Part shown: in pieces, positions 50,994 to 62,466 of the stretch | Numbering within the stretch: the first letter of the stretch is position 1 | How the letters are laid out: each line of letters begins with the position of its first letter | Origin: Apiosordaria backusii | Taxonomy: Eukaryota > Ascomycota > Sordariomycetes > Sordariales > Lasiosphaeriaceae | Direction: 5' to 3' | Assembly: GCA_030549205.1 (NCBI GenBank) | Contig: JAUKTV010000006.1 | Coordinates: 142,501-206,500 of the forward strand | Length of the DNA: 64,000 nucleotides | Made by a program: the position numbers and the translations under genes | The notes under the pieces: model-generated | What the model saw: only the letters and a program-made list of their open reading frames with translations | What the model was told of the DNA's origin: nothing | Database searches by the model: none

Positions 50994-52765
50994 TTAGTTT
51001 TGCCCGGAAGGGGGCTGCTGGATGGGGATCTGGCCCTGACCGCCACGACCACCACGGGTCGGATAGCGGGAAGGTTGGGCCTGTTGGAACCCGCCACGGC
51101 CTCGGCCACCACCGCGGTGACCGCCGGGATTCCCGCGGGACTGGTACCCGCCGCGTGGAGCGAAACCAGTGTTGGTAGCACGACCAGCCTGGTCAGGGAA
51201 CTGCTGGTAGTTGTTTGAGCCTTGGTTCGCTTCAATCTGTCGAAGAGGCTGACCCTGCCAGTTGCCAGGGGCTCCCGGGCGAGGACCAGCGGGCTGAGCC
51301 TGGTGTGTTGGCGGGTTTTGCGGCTGCTGTTGTTGGGCCTGCTGTTGGTTGCCTGCAGGCCTGAAGTTGGAGATGGGCCGAGGAATCGACTCGGGATTCT
51401 CGTACACATAAAGACTCTTGTCAATAGTGGCAGGAATGGGCTGAATTTCCGTGCCCAAGTCGCGCTCAATGTTGTAGAGGTTGAATCTGTCATCCCAGTT
51501 GATCAAGTTGATAGCCAGACCAAGATGGCCGTAACGACCAGAACGACCAATGCGATGAAGATACGTCTCGGCATTCTTGGGGAAGTCGAAGTTGATAACA
51601 ACGTTGACGGCCTGAATGTCGATACCACGAGTCAGAAGATCGGAGCAGACAAGATTGCGGCAAACACCGTTCCGGAAGTCGTGGAAGACACGGTTGCGGG
51701 CTTGCTGTTGCATCTTGGCGTGACTGTAAAAGCACGAGTATCCAAGCTCGGTAATCTTCTTGGCCAGAAGTTCAACGCGATTCGTGGAGTTGCAGAAAAT
51801 GATGGACTGGTTGATCTGCAGCTTGGAGAAGAGGGTGTTCAGGCAGTGCACCTTCTGTTTCTCCTCGACATAGGCGTAATACTGGGTGATACCGCGAAGA
51901 GTGAGCTCGTCCATCAGGTTGATTTCGTACGGTTCCCTCATGTTCTTATCAGAGAAGTCCTTGACCGAAATGGGGAAGGTGGCCGAGAAGAGCATGACCT
52001 GGCGATCCTTGGGGTGAAACTGAAGAAGTTGCTCGATGACGGGGGTGAACTCGGCCGAAAGGAGCTTGTCAGCCTCGTCCATGATGAACATGGGGCACTC
52101 GCTCAGATCGGCGACCTGCTTTCCAGCCAAATCGAGGATTCTGCCCGGGGTGCCCACCACAATATGGACGGGGTCCTGTAACCGGACAATGTCATCGCGG
52201 AGGCCAGTTCCGCCGGTGGTAACCATAACATTGATGCCGAGGTGCTTTCCGAGGGTCTTGCAGACCTGAGATGTCTGCATGGCGAGTTCTCTGGTTGGGA
52301 CAAGAATGAGGCATTGGATCTTGTTGATTTTGGGGTTGATCTTTTCGAGTGCGGGGATGACGAAGGCAGCTGTTTTACCGGTTCCATTCTTGGCGCGCGC
52401 CAGGATGTCGCGGCCAGTGAGAGCAACTGGTATGCTTTCTTCCTGGATGGGTGAGGGCTTTTCGAAACCAGCTTCGAAGATGCCCATAAGTAGGGATCGT
52501 TTGAGCCCAAAGTCTTCAAAGTCCAACCCCTTCGTGTTCGTCACATCCTGCGCAACCAAAGAGCGTTAGCAAACTTAGTCGGTCAACAGGCGTTGAAGGG
52601 TGCGAACCTCAGTTTGTTGCCTGTTGTCTTTGGCAGGGATGTTCAAATTCTTCTTCCACTCATCATCACTGTTCCGTTAGCCAATAAAATTCATGGAGCG
52701 AAGGCTATGTCTGTAACATACTTCAAGCTTGTCGCCTGGAACTTGTCGGCGAGACTGTCGGTCAT
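50994..52765 (-). CDS. dhh1: DEAD-box RNA helicase Dhh1 (DDX6 family), 552 aa
   Basis: Cytoplasmic P-body helicase that promotes mRNA decapping and translational repression. Three exons: 52765-52722, 52668-52608 and 52547-50994. The introns are 52721-52669 (GTATGT...GAACAG) and 52607-52548 (GTTCGC...TTGCGCAG). The small first exons encode MTDSLADKFQATSL and DDEWKKNLNIPAKDNRQQTE, the conserved N-terminal region. Helicase motifs run in order: Q motif (FEKPSPIQEESIPVALTGRD), I (AKNGTGKT), Ia (PTRELA), GG, Ib (TPGR), II (DEAD), III (SAT), IV (IIFCNST), V (SDLLTRGIDIQ) and VI (HRIGRSGR). The C-terminus is Gln/Pro/Gly/Arg-rich with RGG-type elements (GGHRGGGRGRGGFQ), as in fungal orthologues. The C-terminal low-complexity tail is the usual phase-separating part. 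No lesion. Confidence 0.95.
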
Positions 52766-53621
52766 TTTGACAGAAGAAAAGGGGAGATATTGGGAGAAGG
52801 AAAACTGGATGAATGTCGGTGTCACGGAGGCAGTCCGTCCGTCTTGGTTTATTTATCTTTTTGCGATCAGCGGTGGTTGTGTCGAGGCGCAAGACTGGCT
52901 CTTCCAGACTGGAGGATGGTGGTGAATATCGTGGTCGGTGGGGTGGTGAAGTGCTATACCCGTCGCGGCATAGGTCGGGATTGGGAGTTTTGGGTTTTCT
53001 ATTTGGTCGATCGGCGTGGTGCAAACCGGTGGAGCTGCTCGTCTGGTGGTCTGGTGAGGCTTCGAGTGGTTCGACACAACAAGTGTGCTCGACAGTATTA
53101 GCAGCGGGGAAGTCGAAGAGGGTGGATGCAGAGAGAATAGAGTGGCTCTCTGTGAATGGGAAGTGGATCGCGGGGAAAGTGAATAACGCAGCGCGCTTGG
53201 GGTAGTTCGTGTGTTGCTCGAGAAGTCGGTGTAGAGCCGGTGAAGTGATCTGGTGTCGTCGATGCGGGGCAGAAGATGAGGCAGCAGAGCTGAACAATTC
53301 TCTGCAGCAACCACTCGAAAAGTTCAGGTCCATGATGGTTTCGACGTCACGTGCCACAACAGCTGTCCCCCTGGCTGTTAACGGCGATAAGATAACGGTC
53401 GGGGGGTTGCCGAACCGAGTTCGGCTCCACAAGGCCAAAGCCAAGGCCCTGATGGTCCCCTCCAACGTCCCGCAACTTTCCTTCTTGCACCTGCATCTCC
53501 AAACTACCTAGCACTCCGCCACTGACGCGAGCACGGCGACCTGTAAAACACCACCCGTCGCCGGCGCCATGGTACTTCATCTTCTGTTGGTCCCTGAAAA
53601 CATGATCCCGTCAACTTCACC
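52766..53621. other. Divergent promoter region of dhh1 and the J-protein gene
   Basis: About 850 bp; several open frames on both strands but no domain. Probably the long 5' UTR of dhh1 and the promoter of the J-protein gene. Confidence 0.5.
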
Positions 53622-54443
53622 ATGATGCTGCTCAAAAGACATACCGTTACCCCGTTTCCCCTCACGAGTGCCGTTTTGCCGTCAGCCTCAATAACGTCAC
53701 CACGTCATTGCCATCTCCAGGCACGCTCATACGCCGCCACGGCGCAAGACGTTCAACCAAAATGGCCTGCCTCTGCAAGCCCTACACCGTATGAGATCTT
53801 TGGGCTCGCCAAAGACGATCCGTACACCAAAGCGCGGTTCAACCAGCTTGTGAAGCTTTACCATCCCGATCTCCACCACCACACCGCCCACGATGGCATC
53901 TCCCATGTCACGAAGCTCGAGAGGTACCACCTTGTTATTGCCGCCAATGACATCCTCAGCAGCCCCCAGAAGCGTCGAATGTACGACACGTATCGAGTGG
54001 GCTGGGGCCCCGCCCAAGTTGATCCACAGATCCAGCATCGGTCGACTGAGAGGTCATGGAGGCAGGAACCTGGGAATGCCAGCATGAATGCAACTTGGGA
54101 GGACTGGGAGCGCTGGTATCAGGAGCGGGATGGCAAGAAACAGGAGCCCGTCTTCATGTCGAATTTTGGCTTCGCGACCATCTTGGCGTTCTGTGCTGTG
54201 GTTGGTGTTTGGACTCAGGTGGCATATGCCGAGAAGAAGTCGGCCAGTATCTTGAACCTGCAGGCTCAACAGCAGGCTGTCATCACCAGAGAGATGATGT
54301 CACGTGAGAGGGCCAAAGCCGCCCTGAGCCGCGAAGGCAGGGTCGAGACCTTTCTGATGCAGCGAGAGCTTGGAAAGTGGGAATATGATGCTCCGGGCCA
54401 TGGTGCCTCTGGGAGTGAGGTTGGCGGAGCCCAGACGCCTTGA
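53622..54443 (+). CDS. DnaJ-domain protein, probably mitochondrial, 273 aa
   Basis: Hsp40-type co-chaperone. The N-terminal 45 residues are Arg/Ser-rich with few acidic residues (MMLLKRHTVTPFPLTSAVLP, RHCHLQARSYAATAQ), a likely mitochondrial presequence. The J domain covers residues about 56-125: PYEIFGLAKDDPYTKARFNQ, the HPD tripeptide at 81-83 (LYHPDLH), then ANDILSSPQKRRMYDTYRVG. A single membrane segment is at 182-203 (FGFATILAFCAVVGVWTQVA), followed by a charged helical tail. This order is typical of membrane-anchored mitochondrial J proteins in fungi. A second ATG at 53625 may serve equally. Single exon, no lesion. Head-to-head with dhh1. Confidence 0.85.
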   Translation: MMLLKRHTVTPFPLTSAVLPSASITSPRHCHLQARSYAATAQDVQPKWPASASPTPYEIFGLAKDDPYTKARFNQLVKLYHPDLHHHTAHDGISHVTKLERYHLVIAANDILSSPQKRRMYDTYRVGWGPAQVDPQIQHRSTERSWRQEPGNASMNATWEDWERWYQERDGKKQEPVFMSNFGFATILAFCAVVGVWTQVAYAEKKSASILNLQAQQQAVITREMMSRERAKAALSREGRVETFLMQRELGKWEYDAPGHGASGSEVGGAQTP

Positions 54444-55418
54444 AGTCGGTTGATGGTGCTAATGGTTTCTTGTCAGCGAGTCGCATTAGTCGGTCATCAT
54501 AGACTGGAAACAGACCTGTACTTTTTTTGGTGCCGCCTTTTGCTTCAGTTGAGCCAGATGGACACTTCACTCAAGCAAGTGATCTTTTAACCGTGGCATT
54601 TGCTTTGTTGTTGCTGGCAAAAGAAAGGAAGAAGAAAAAGGCCCAAGATGCTCTGCAGCGACTCGATGGATTTCCTAAGTTTGGGCACAACAGGTCGCTT
54701 GCACGTGGAGGGGTCAAACACGAGCAGTGCACGGTCACGTGGAGGACGATGAGGTAGAAGCTTTATCAGAGTTCAAAGTCTAGTACCGGGTGGTCAGCCT
54801 GAGGCGTTGAAGCCTAGGGTGTTTCTATATGCACGGACCATATCCATTGATTCAATTCCACCCCTTTCCTGTCCTTTCTGAGGTGATGACAAAAGTTGAC
54901 AGCTGGGACGAAGTTGTGAAGAAGCCGGGGTTTGACCTGAGAAAAATGAGACGGTGATGAAAGATCTTTCAGGTACAGAGGGTTCCAGTGTTTCCAAAAC
55001 GGTGGCGTACCTTATCGACGGGCATATACATAATACAGTGCGAGCTAGATGAGGGCAGCCAAAAAACGACCCCCAGCTGACGGTTCCACGGGAATCGGAT
55101 GTTGTCCCCATTTTCAATGAGTAATCAAGACTGTCAGTACCGTTGGAGGCATTGGAAGAACTATTGCACCTCTGGAATTGACGTGCTACGATGTCCATAT
55201 ACAGCTGGGCACTTTAGGACCTTGTAGCAGCATCACAAAAGCTAAAAAACACAAAGATAACGGAGCTGGCACAACTCTTTCATCACTCGCAACAGTACAC
55301 ATCAGTCACACAAAATCAACGTCTTTGACTCGGCTCAGCGATCAAGCATGTAACCTGGAACCTCTAGATACAGAAGAAACCTTGATCCCTTTCCTGCCCA
55401 GGTCAAGTCCAAGAAGAC
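54444..55418. other. Intergenic region, no gene seen
   Basis: About 970 bp between convergent genes. Part may be 3' UTR. A possible extra final exon of the 2EXR gene after a GTGAGTATC site at 55426 cannot be decided. Confidence 0.5.
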
Positions 55419-56709
55419 CTAGATACTCACAGGCAGCAAAATCTTGCAGACCATTTCCTTTCTTCTCTTGTAGCTACTCCGGAAGATCCTGCGGTTGTCC
55501 TTGGGGATATGCGGCCCGTCCTGTATCAACTGCGAGTGAACCTCCTCGACGAGCAACCGGACCTCCCTCACGATGTCAAGATCGATACGCCGGTTGTCAC
55601 CGGTGTTGAGCATGAGGTAGCGGTCAACCTCGATGTAGGTCTTGTCCGCATCGTGGAACATCTTTAGCCATTTGGGGCCGGGGTGGCCGAAGAGACGGAT
55701 CTGCTCATGGTAGGCTTGATGGGATGATTGTTAGTACCTAGGAGTGGTTGGGATGGAACAACGTCAGATGGATGGGGCACTCACTGGTAAAGAACCACTT
55801 CTTATAGAGCTCAAGACGCTCTTTGTCCTCCTTATTCTTACCCTCTGGCTTGACCACAAAGTAGAACTCCTCAATGCTGGGGATGGAGTCGATGAAGCCG
55901 GCAACCTCGTCGGGGCACATGATCCAGTCGGAGTGAGCACGGACGGTCCCCTCGACGTGGATGCAGCACTGGAACACGGTGTTCTGCTTGCCGCAGGTGC
56001 GCTCGGGGTTGTGCGAGTGCTTGTAAATAACACCAACCCTTTTGACGTCGGCCAAGCCCTTGTAGGTCACCACGACCTCCTCGCCACTGTCAGTCTTGAT
56101 CTTCTCGGACTTTCCCTGAGGATAGGAGGAAGTGAAGTCGAAGAAGGGTGCGAAGAACTGGTTATTAACGTGGAAGTAGCGGAAGTTCGAGCGCTCGTGC
56201 TGGGTGGCTCCGGCAGCAAAGTCGAATACGACGAGATCGTTGTCGACATCGATTAGGCTCCAAGCACGGCGGAAGGGAAGCTTGCCGGGATTCTTCATGG
56301 CCAGTTCCACTGCCTGCTGAGCCTCGTCATTGACGTTTGTGATCTTTTCGTTGAGGCGGTGGCTGGAGTTATCGCCGCTCCTGGGAGCGTACTTGAGGTG
56401 CCAAGTGGAGTCGACCCAGTTGCCTTCATCATTTCTGTAGCCGGGGACTACATCTCTGGTAACGGCCATATAGTGGATGCTGGGCTTGCGAAGGGCTTGA
56501 GTGAAAATGTCTTGTCGAATCTCCGTGGGGAAACGGCGGAACTGAGAGAATTCGACAATGGCGTCGTCCTTGGCATCGTCATCTTTCTTGGTCGAGCTGG
56601 TTGCGGTACCCTTGGGTTTGTTATTCGTTCCGATGGTACTCTTCTTCTTGATGGCCTTGGGCTTAGCCTTGGAAGCGGCCCTCTTGCCCAGAGCCTTCTT
56701 GGGAGGCAT
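55419..56709 (-). CDS. 2EXR-domain protein, 406 aa
   Basis: Exon 1 is 56709-55785 and exon 2 is 55714-55419; the intron 55784-55715 (70 nt) starts GTGAGT, carries GGTACTAACA and ends CATCAAG. The start at 56709 opens a Lys/Ala-rich basic tail (MPPKKALGKRAASKAKPKAI), a possible nuclear signal. The 2EXR domain begins FSQFRRFPTEIRQDIFTQAL, the F-box-like pattern of this fungal-specific family, followed by IHYMAVTRDV, a WSLIDVDNDLVVFDF beta segment and a C-terminal helical part (FGHPGPKWLKMFHDADKTYI, DRYLMLNTGDNRRIDLDIVR). Function of the family is unknown; a protein-interaction role is assumed. Unlike most 2EXR genes it has a long basic N-terminus. The end may extend past a weak donor site at 55426. 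No lesion. Confidence 0.75.
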
Positions 56710-58763
56710 CGTGACGGTCGTCTGATGTTGTGGGAGAAGTTTCCACAATGGAGAGAAACAAATCCAGCGTGGGATTGAAAAAAATGAGAGAAATATTAAC
56801 AAAGCTCTCGTCAAGGTCGACGTCGCCGATATCGACGGAAGGCACGATGGATCAACTAGGCCGGCGTGGAGGCGATAAGAGCAATAGAGGTCCGATAAGA
56901 ATGGTGGGCAGAAGCTTAGCTCGAAGACGGTCTGACCACAGGCGGCAGCGAGATATTTCAAAATAGCTGCTCGAGGTGCTCCGGAAAGTGTTGGAGTCGT
57001 TCTAGAGCACCTCGCCATGCTCAGGCTTGAGATGAAGGAAGGATTTGACAGCACGAAAGTACAGTAACGTTTGTTTTTCTTTCTTAGCCAGTTCAAAATT
57101 GGGCAGGACATTAAGGCATTGTTCATCTTCAGTCTAGTCTTGAAGAGCTTGTACCAAACATAGAGCAGGTGAATTAGGAAAGCATCCAGAAAGGTCCAGC
57201 AAGAATATAGTAGTAGACCCAACGCCTTGAAGAAACATTGAGTATATTTTTTGTTCATTCTAAGACTACTCCGATGGTTGCTTGCACGCTTCCTCAATCC
57301 TACCGAGGCTAAACATGTTCTGACACAATATATTCCCCATACACATACAATACCTGTGAGAACAATGGGTCTGGATGATCAGGGTAGGTAGTGTTTGTGT
57401 TTGTGTGTGTGCTAACCTCGAGCTGTGACGAGAGATAATCCATGAAGATGGATCGAAGTAGCAGTTATTGACGAGAACTCTTCCATCCAGAGTATCCGTA
57501 TGGATGAATTACCTACATCCACCTCACAGATGCATTGTGATAGCTAGATATGTGAAGCGCGGTTTAATCCACAAATAGCAAAACTGCCTACCTATCCAGA
57601 GACCTAACATAGGTACGCCAAACGGTATCTTGAAAACTTACATAGTAGACCTGTTAACCAACTTGGATCAACGCACTCTATCAAGTCCCGTAAGATCGCA
57701 CAAGTCATTTTGCAAAGACATTTCTGTCTGCTTGTCATGGCTTCAAAGACTTCTCACCCAGCACTTCCCTTTGTCTAAGCATATTTACTTAAAAAACAAA
57801 GATCCTATGAAAGACAGTTGATATGGATACCGCTTTATATAGTAATATAGTACCAGTGCCCTGATATTCTTCGGGTAATTTTGAAGTATGTACTGTACAA
57901 TGAATTGATGGATATTATTTCTGAAGCTCTCTTGTTTTTAGCTTTGAGTCTCTTTATATTTTTAGAGCGGCGAGCTATGTACGGTCTTAACTCTTTTGAT
58001 AATTTGATAGATTTTATAAACAATTTAATGCAGCGGTGTTGAACGAGCCTCCAGCAGGCAAATGTCGAAAGGGGCCAGTGGAATGTGTGTCTAGGTAAGG
58101 TCCAAAATCTATTTGCTATCCAAAATGCCAAATAAAGTCTGATCCAAAAACCTGGAAGTTTTCCAATTGATCAAGTGTCCCATGGGCCATAGAAAATGCC
58201 CCCCGCACGCCGGCTCTATCTAAACCTGAAGACGCCAGCTCTCCCAGTCATCCCACCACCCTTTACTCCCCAGCTTCTCCTCAGTCGACTTTCATCCAAG
58301 CCGCATAGGTACCTTAGGCACCTACTACCTACCTAATGCTTTCTTGTCCACGTTGGGCAGCGCCATCAATGCATGGTGACATGTCCACCTCTTAAGCACT
58401 TGCACGCGTCACCACGTGGCAAGTCGCGTGCAGATTCCAGACCGCGTGCACAGTCGCGATGATGACTCGATCAACTCCCTGAAGTGGGGGAGCAATTCAG
58501 GGAGAAATCCCATCAGAGCGGGGTGATTGGGTCGCGGTCGCGTTCCCCTTGACCCACCTTTGTCCCAAAAAGGGAAAGTAAATAAACATGCCTGATTGCG
58601 TGCAGGCTGCAGCTGTGGGGCAACGGTGACGGCGACCAGGGTGCGAGTTCCTTCCCTTGGGTACAAAATCTGATGGATCTCTTCATCTGATATTCACGTG
58701 TCTGTGTGTGTGTGTGTGACGAGCGGATTTTGAAGGTTTTTGTTATTTCTTTGTGGGCGGAAC
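56710..58763. other. Intergenic region between divergent genes
   Basis: About 2 kb with no supported gene. A minus frame at 58131-57835 is Lys/Ile-rich and AT-biased without motif. A GT repeat lies at 58700-58718 just before the coiled-coil gene. Confidence 0.5.
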
Positions 58764-61067
58764 ATGTCAGATTCAGATGCTCCTATTGCGCTCCGGCGCA
58801 CGCCAAGGAGGGCGGCGAGTGCTAAGTTTTCGATATCATCGTCATCAAGAGGAGAGCAACCAGCAGCCCCACCAAAAATGTCAAATCCGGCAGTTGCAAC
58901 GACACCAAGGAGGAAGACAACGAGAAAACGCGTGAGATTCTCAGATCCGGGGCCTATTCTTGGGGATGCAGCAGCACAAACGGATGATGTATTATCTCCA
59001 GCATCGACGGGCCTGACACCGATGATATCCCGGACCCGTCTCCTCGGCACCCCTAAATCCCACCCTCGACGCCGGCACTCTTCCGCACCAGTCCACTCAA
59101 CAACCAGTGCCAGTGCTGAAAGTGAAGAAATCACATTTCTTCCTCTTCGCCAAGTTCTCGATGGCCGTGTGAAACGCCGCATCAGGCGCAATGGGCTCAG
59201 TGAGGAGATGAACATCATTTACGCCGAACGCAAGACCAAGGCCCAGCAGACCAAGGCCGAGATCAACCGGCTTAGACAAGAACTGGAGGAAAAGGATGAC
59301 GAGATCATGAGGTTGCAGGAGGAGACAGTAATGGTGGACACGGACCGTGTGTGGGAACTCGAGAGGAAGGTATCGCGGCTCAAGAGGCAGTTGAGCCAAA
59401 TATCAGGAGCCACTTCATCGCCATCCCATTCGTCACCAGCGGCAAGCAGCAGCCCCCCACAACCCGAATGGACTCGAGCCGCTCGTGACCCTTTCTCTCA
59501 GCAGGGCTATTCCATGGATTTGGACATGAACCTACCTGACAACGACCATAACAACGACACAGACCACTCAATATTTGGCGAGTCCACCATGGCAGAGCTA
59601 TCCTGTAGCACGCCCACCCGAAAAACAACCACAGTCCACACCTCAGCCTCCTTCCAGTCTTCCTTCCCCACCCCGCCGTCAACCAGCCCAGCAAGAGAAT
59701 TATTATTCACCATTGGCAACCCGAACCCGCCATTAACCCCCTGCTCAGCCAAAACCCTCCCCTTTTCTCCAACCCCAACAATAACCACAACAACCTCCAC
59801 AGCGGTGCAAACCTCCCTCCCCGATCCGGAAATCACCCACCTCCAAACCCAGCTATCCACCCTCCAACAAGAAATCACCACCTTCCACTCCCAGCTCTCA
59901 ACCCACCTCTCCCTCCCTGTCGAATCTTCCACCCCGGCAGATCTTATATCCCAGCTCTCGGCAGTGTTAACCCAGCTAAAAGACAAATCCCACGCCCTAA
60001 CAACGCTAAATGATTCCCTTTCCGGCCTTGGTTTCCCCTCCTCCGGCTCACCCAACCCTGATTCACTGGATATAATTTCTACAATATCCACTACTTTGCG
60101 CTCTTGCCGCTTGGAACTGGAGTACCTCTCCCCCGGGGAGCTCGTCCTCCCTTTGTCTGGCTCCGGTGCCCAAACCCTGCAAACAATGATGACAAAACTT
60201 CGGGAATTATCCCAACGAAACAAGGAGTGTGAAGACGCTATCGATCAATACCACGAGATTGAACTCTCCCTCCGGCAACAGCTCAATGCAAGGGTAGATG
60301 TTATGGACGGGTTACGCGACAAATTGGAGCAGGAGAAAAAGGAAAAGAAAGAACTAGAAGTTCAGGTGGAGAGGTTGAAGTCCGCCGTGGCAAAATACAC
60401 CCGCGACATGACACAGCTAGAAACCCTCATCTCCCACCTCGAAACCCAACTTCAAACCTCCCATTCCTCCCAACAATCCAAAATCCACACTTTGGAACAG
60501 GACCTCACCGCCAAGACCCACCAAGCCCAGCGGCTACAGGAGGAGGTGGAGAGGTTAGAGCGGGGGTATAAATCCGGGCTGATGGAACTCAACAAAAGCC
60601 ATGGGGAGCAACTAAAAGGGAAGGATGCACTGATTTTGGGGCTCAGAGGAGAAATTGAGAGGGTTAGTGGGGAGTTAAATGAGATGGCAGAGAGTGTAGT
60701 GAGACTAAAGGCTGAGGTTGGGAGGGTGGGGGAGGTTAATGACAGATTGGCAGGGGAGAATTTGGTGATTGCGAAAAAGTATGAACAAGAGAAAAAGAGG
60801 GGGGAGAGGATTGTGGGGGAGTTGGGGAGGGTGTTGGCTTTGGCTACTGGGGGGGTTGGCAGTATGGAAGGGGAGGATGGGGAGGTCGAAACGGAGAAGA
60901 GACCAGGTGGGAGTGGGGGGTTGCTTTCGGGGGGTAGGGTGAGACGGGGTGGTGGTGGGAGTGGTAGTAGTGGCAGAGGTGCAAAGAGAAGGAGATATGA
61001 CAGTGGGTTGGGGTTCATGGACGAGGAAGATGATGGGGAGGTTCAAGTTGCCGGTGGGGATGCGTGA
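58764..61067 (+). CDS. Coiled-coil protein with RVxF motif, 767 aa
   Basis: Single exon. I do not recognise a named orthologue. Residues 1-140 are basic and Ser/Thr-rich and include KRVRFSD at 55-61, which fits the RVxF docking motif for protein phosphatase 1. Then comes a short conserved block (EEITFLPLRQVLDGRVKRRI, RNGLSEEMNIIYAER) leading into a coiled coil (about 165-215: KAEINRLRQELEEKDDEIMR). A long Ser/Thr/Pro-rich linker follows, then a second long coiled coil (about 470-690: KEKKELEVQVERLKSAVAKY, HQAQRLQEEVERLERGYKSG, EIERVSGELNEMAESVVRLK). The tail is Gly/Arg-rich with a basic GRGAKRRRYDSG stretch, a likely nuclear signal. The pattern recalls kinetochore, spindle-pole or septum scaffold proteins. 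Start at 58764 (AACATGTCAG) is preferred over 58740 because it gives MSDSDAP, a typical N-terminus. No lesion. Confidence 0.75.
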   Translation: MSDSDAPIALRRTPRRAASAKFSISSSSRGEQPAAPPKMSNPAVATTPRRKTTRKRVRFSDPGPILGDAAAQTDDVLSPASTGLTPMISRTRLLGTPKSHPRRRHSSAPVHSTTSASAESEEITFLPLRQVLDGRVKRRIRRNGLSEEMNIIYAERKTKAQQTKAEINRLRQELEEKDDEIMRLQEETVMVDTDRVWELERKVSRLKRQLSQISGATSSPSHSSPAASSSPPQPEWTRAARDPFSQQGYSMDLDMNLPDNDHNNDTDHSIFGESTMAELSCSTPTRKTTTVHTSASFQSSFPTPPSTSPARELLFTIGNPNPPLTPCSAKTLPFSPTPTITTTTSTAVQTSLPDPEITHLQTQLSTLQQEITTFHSQLSTHLSLPVESSTPADLISQLSAVLTQLKDKSHALTTLNDSLSGLGFPSSGSPNPDSLDIISTISTTLRSCRLELEYLSPGELVLPLSGSGAQTLQTMMTKLRELSQRNKECEDAIDQYHEIELSLRQQLNARVDVMDGLRDKLEQEKKEKKELEVQVERLKSAVAKYTRDMTQLETLISHLETQLQTSHSSQQSKIHTLEQDLTAKTHQAQRLQEEVERLERGYKSGLMELNKSHGEQLKGKDALILGLRGEIERVSGELNEMAESVVRLKAEVGRVGEVNDRLAGENLVIAKKYEQEKKRGERIVGELGRVLALATGGVGSMEGEDGEVETEKRPGGSGGLLSGGRVRRGGGGSGSSGRGAKRRRYDSGLGFMDEEDDGEVQVAGGDA

Positions 61068-61293
61068 GCGTCGTGATTCTCAGATGTTTATATCGGAGTT
61101 TGGATTTTATGTTTATCGGTATTTTCATTCATGTTTACTGGATGCTCGACTGAGCGGGTGTGGGTTATATTGCGGTATCAGAGTCTTTGGCACTGTTTCA
61201 CTTGTCCAATGTTGTATTAAACACGCTTATTTAACGCTATCAAATGGTGGGTATCTAGGTGGCTGTTCTGTTTTGCCAGCCTTTCTCGCCACA

Positions 61294-62466
61294 CTAGTCG
61301 ATGAGATTTGCAATCGCTGGTTCTCGACGTTTAGCACGCACCTCAAAACCGCCCTCTCCTACATATGTACTCCATTGCAACTTGATAGCCGGCCTCAGCG
61401 TATCCTTGCCAAGCTTGTCACAAAGCCCAATCCATTTCTCTTTGGCCTCCTCGCTTGGCGGCCGCGAGGTGCTGCCTGTAAAGGGGCTTTGTGCACAGTT
61501 CAGCTTCACATGTTCCCGCCTCCATTCGCGATCGAACCATTGCGAACTCGTGTCTGCCCGCAACAGCCTTTGTCGGAAATCGTCCACCTGGGCTTGTATC
61601 CCCTCCCCTTCGCAACTCAAAAGCTCCACGCCCCTGGTCCTCCCGTACTTAGTGTCGAAGTTGGACAGCATGCTGTCAAAGTTGGCAGCATGAAGGCGCA
61701 GTGTTCGCCAGAGGGCATGTAGAGGATTATTCAATATCTCGTCAACGTAGTAATATGTAATGTCGTCGCGGTAAGGCCAAGGCCCCCAGAGACCGCTTGA
61801 CAGGGCCTCATCCCGAGTCAGCATAAACTCAGTCTCCATCACCACCACTTGCCATCGTTGGGGCTTGGGAGACGTTCTGGCGAGTCCCTCAAGCTGGTTC
61901 CAGAGCTCGTAGATTGTTGAGTCTGGGGAACAGTTTTTCCAGAGGTTCCAGTCATCTATGATGCGATGATTTAGGCCGATGGAAATACCCGAAAAGAGGA
62001 GGCGGCACAACGTGAGCGCAGAGTGGCTTGATAGTTGTTTGTGGGGGTGGGGATCCGGCGCCTGGATGTAAAGGGTATCGGTGCTGGGGTCGAGAAAGTC
62101 ACTTCCGCTACGGATGCAACCAAGCCCGAGATCTCTGAAACTTTTGCGACATAGGAGAGCTTCTCTTTTGGCCTCGCCGCACGCTGAGGATATGGGTTGC
62201 CAACTTCCCCAGGATGACCATACCCTAATCCGGGTCTTGGGCTCCCTAAATTCCCTAACCCAACCGAGCACCAAGGTGGTCTGCCGAAGACAGAACCGCC
62301 AGATGTGGTAGCGGAGCTCGGCGGGCAGTTTTTGGAACTGGGGAAAGTGGGATGTTTGTAGGTCTGTGTCTTGCGGCATCGGGGATTGATGGAGCGATGA
62401 TGATATCGAGAAATTGATGGTTTGTTGCGGCGAAATCGAATCGATGACGGTTTGATGTTTGGGCAA
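61294..62466 (-). CDS. 2EXR-domain protein, 390 aa
   Basis: Single exon. The domain begins FPQFQKLPAELRYHIWRFCL, the characteristic start of the fungal 2EXR family, preceded by about 40 Ser/Gln-rich residues. Later elements include SDFLDPSTDTLYIQAPD, ALTLCRLLFSGISIGLNHRI, RWQVVVMETEFML and a C-terminal helical part. It lacks the basic N-terminal tail of the other 2EXR protein at 55419-56709 and is not a close copy of it. The start could also be the Met at residue 30 (MPQDTDLQTS). Function unknown. Convergent with the coiled-coil gene, 226 bp apart. No lesion. Confidence 0.75.
   Translation of the reverse strand: MPKHQTVIDSISPQQTINFSISSSLHQSPMPQDTDLQTSHFPQFQKLPAELRYHIWRFCLRQTTLVLGWVREFREPKTRIRVWSSWGSWQPISSACGEAKREALLCRKSFRDLGLGCIRSGSDFLDPSTDTLYIQAPDPHPHKQLSSHSALTLCRLLFSGISIGLNHRIIDDWNLWKNCSPDSTIYELWNQLEGLARTSPKPQRWQVVVMETEFMLTRDEALSSGLWGPWPYRDDITYYYVDEILNNPLHALWRTLRLHAANFDSMLSNFDTKYGRTRGVELLSCEGEGIQAQVDDFRQRLLRADTSSQWFDREWRREHVKLNCAQSPFTGSTSRPPSEEAKEKWIGLCDKLGKDTLRPAIKLQWSTYVGEGGFEVRAKRREPAIANLID

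Noticed and set aside
51222..52181. 319-codon plus-strand frame over dhh1
   Set aside because: Shadow of the helicase gene; no motif of its own.
59507..61018. Pro/Leu/Ser-rich antisense frames over the coiled-coil gene
   Set aside because: Complement of low-complexity coding sequence; no signal or motif.
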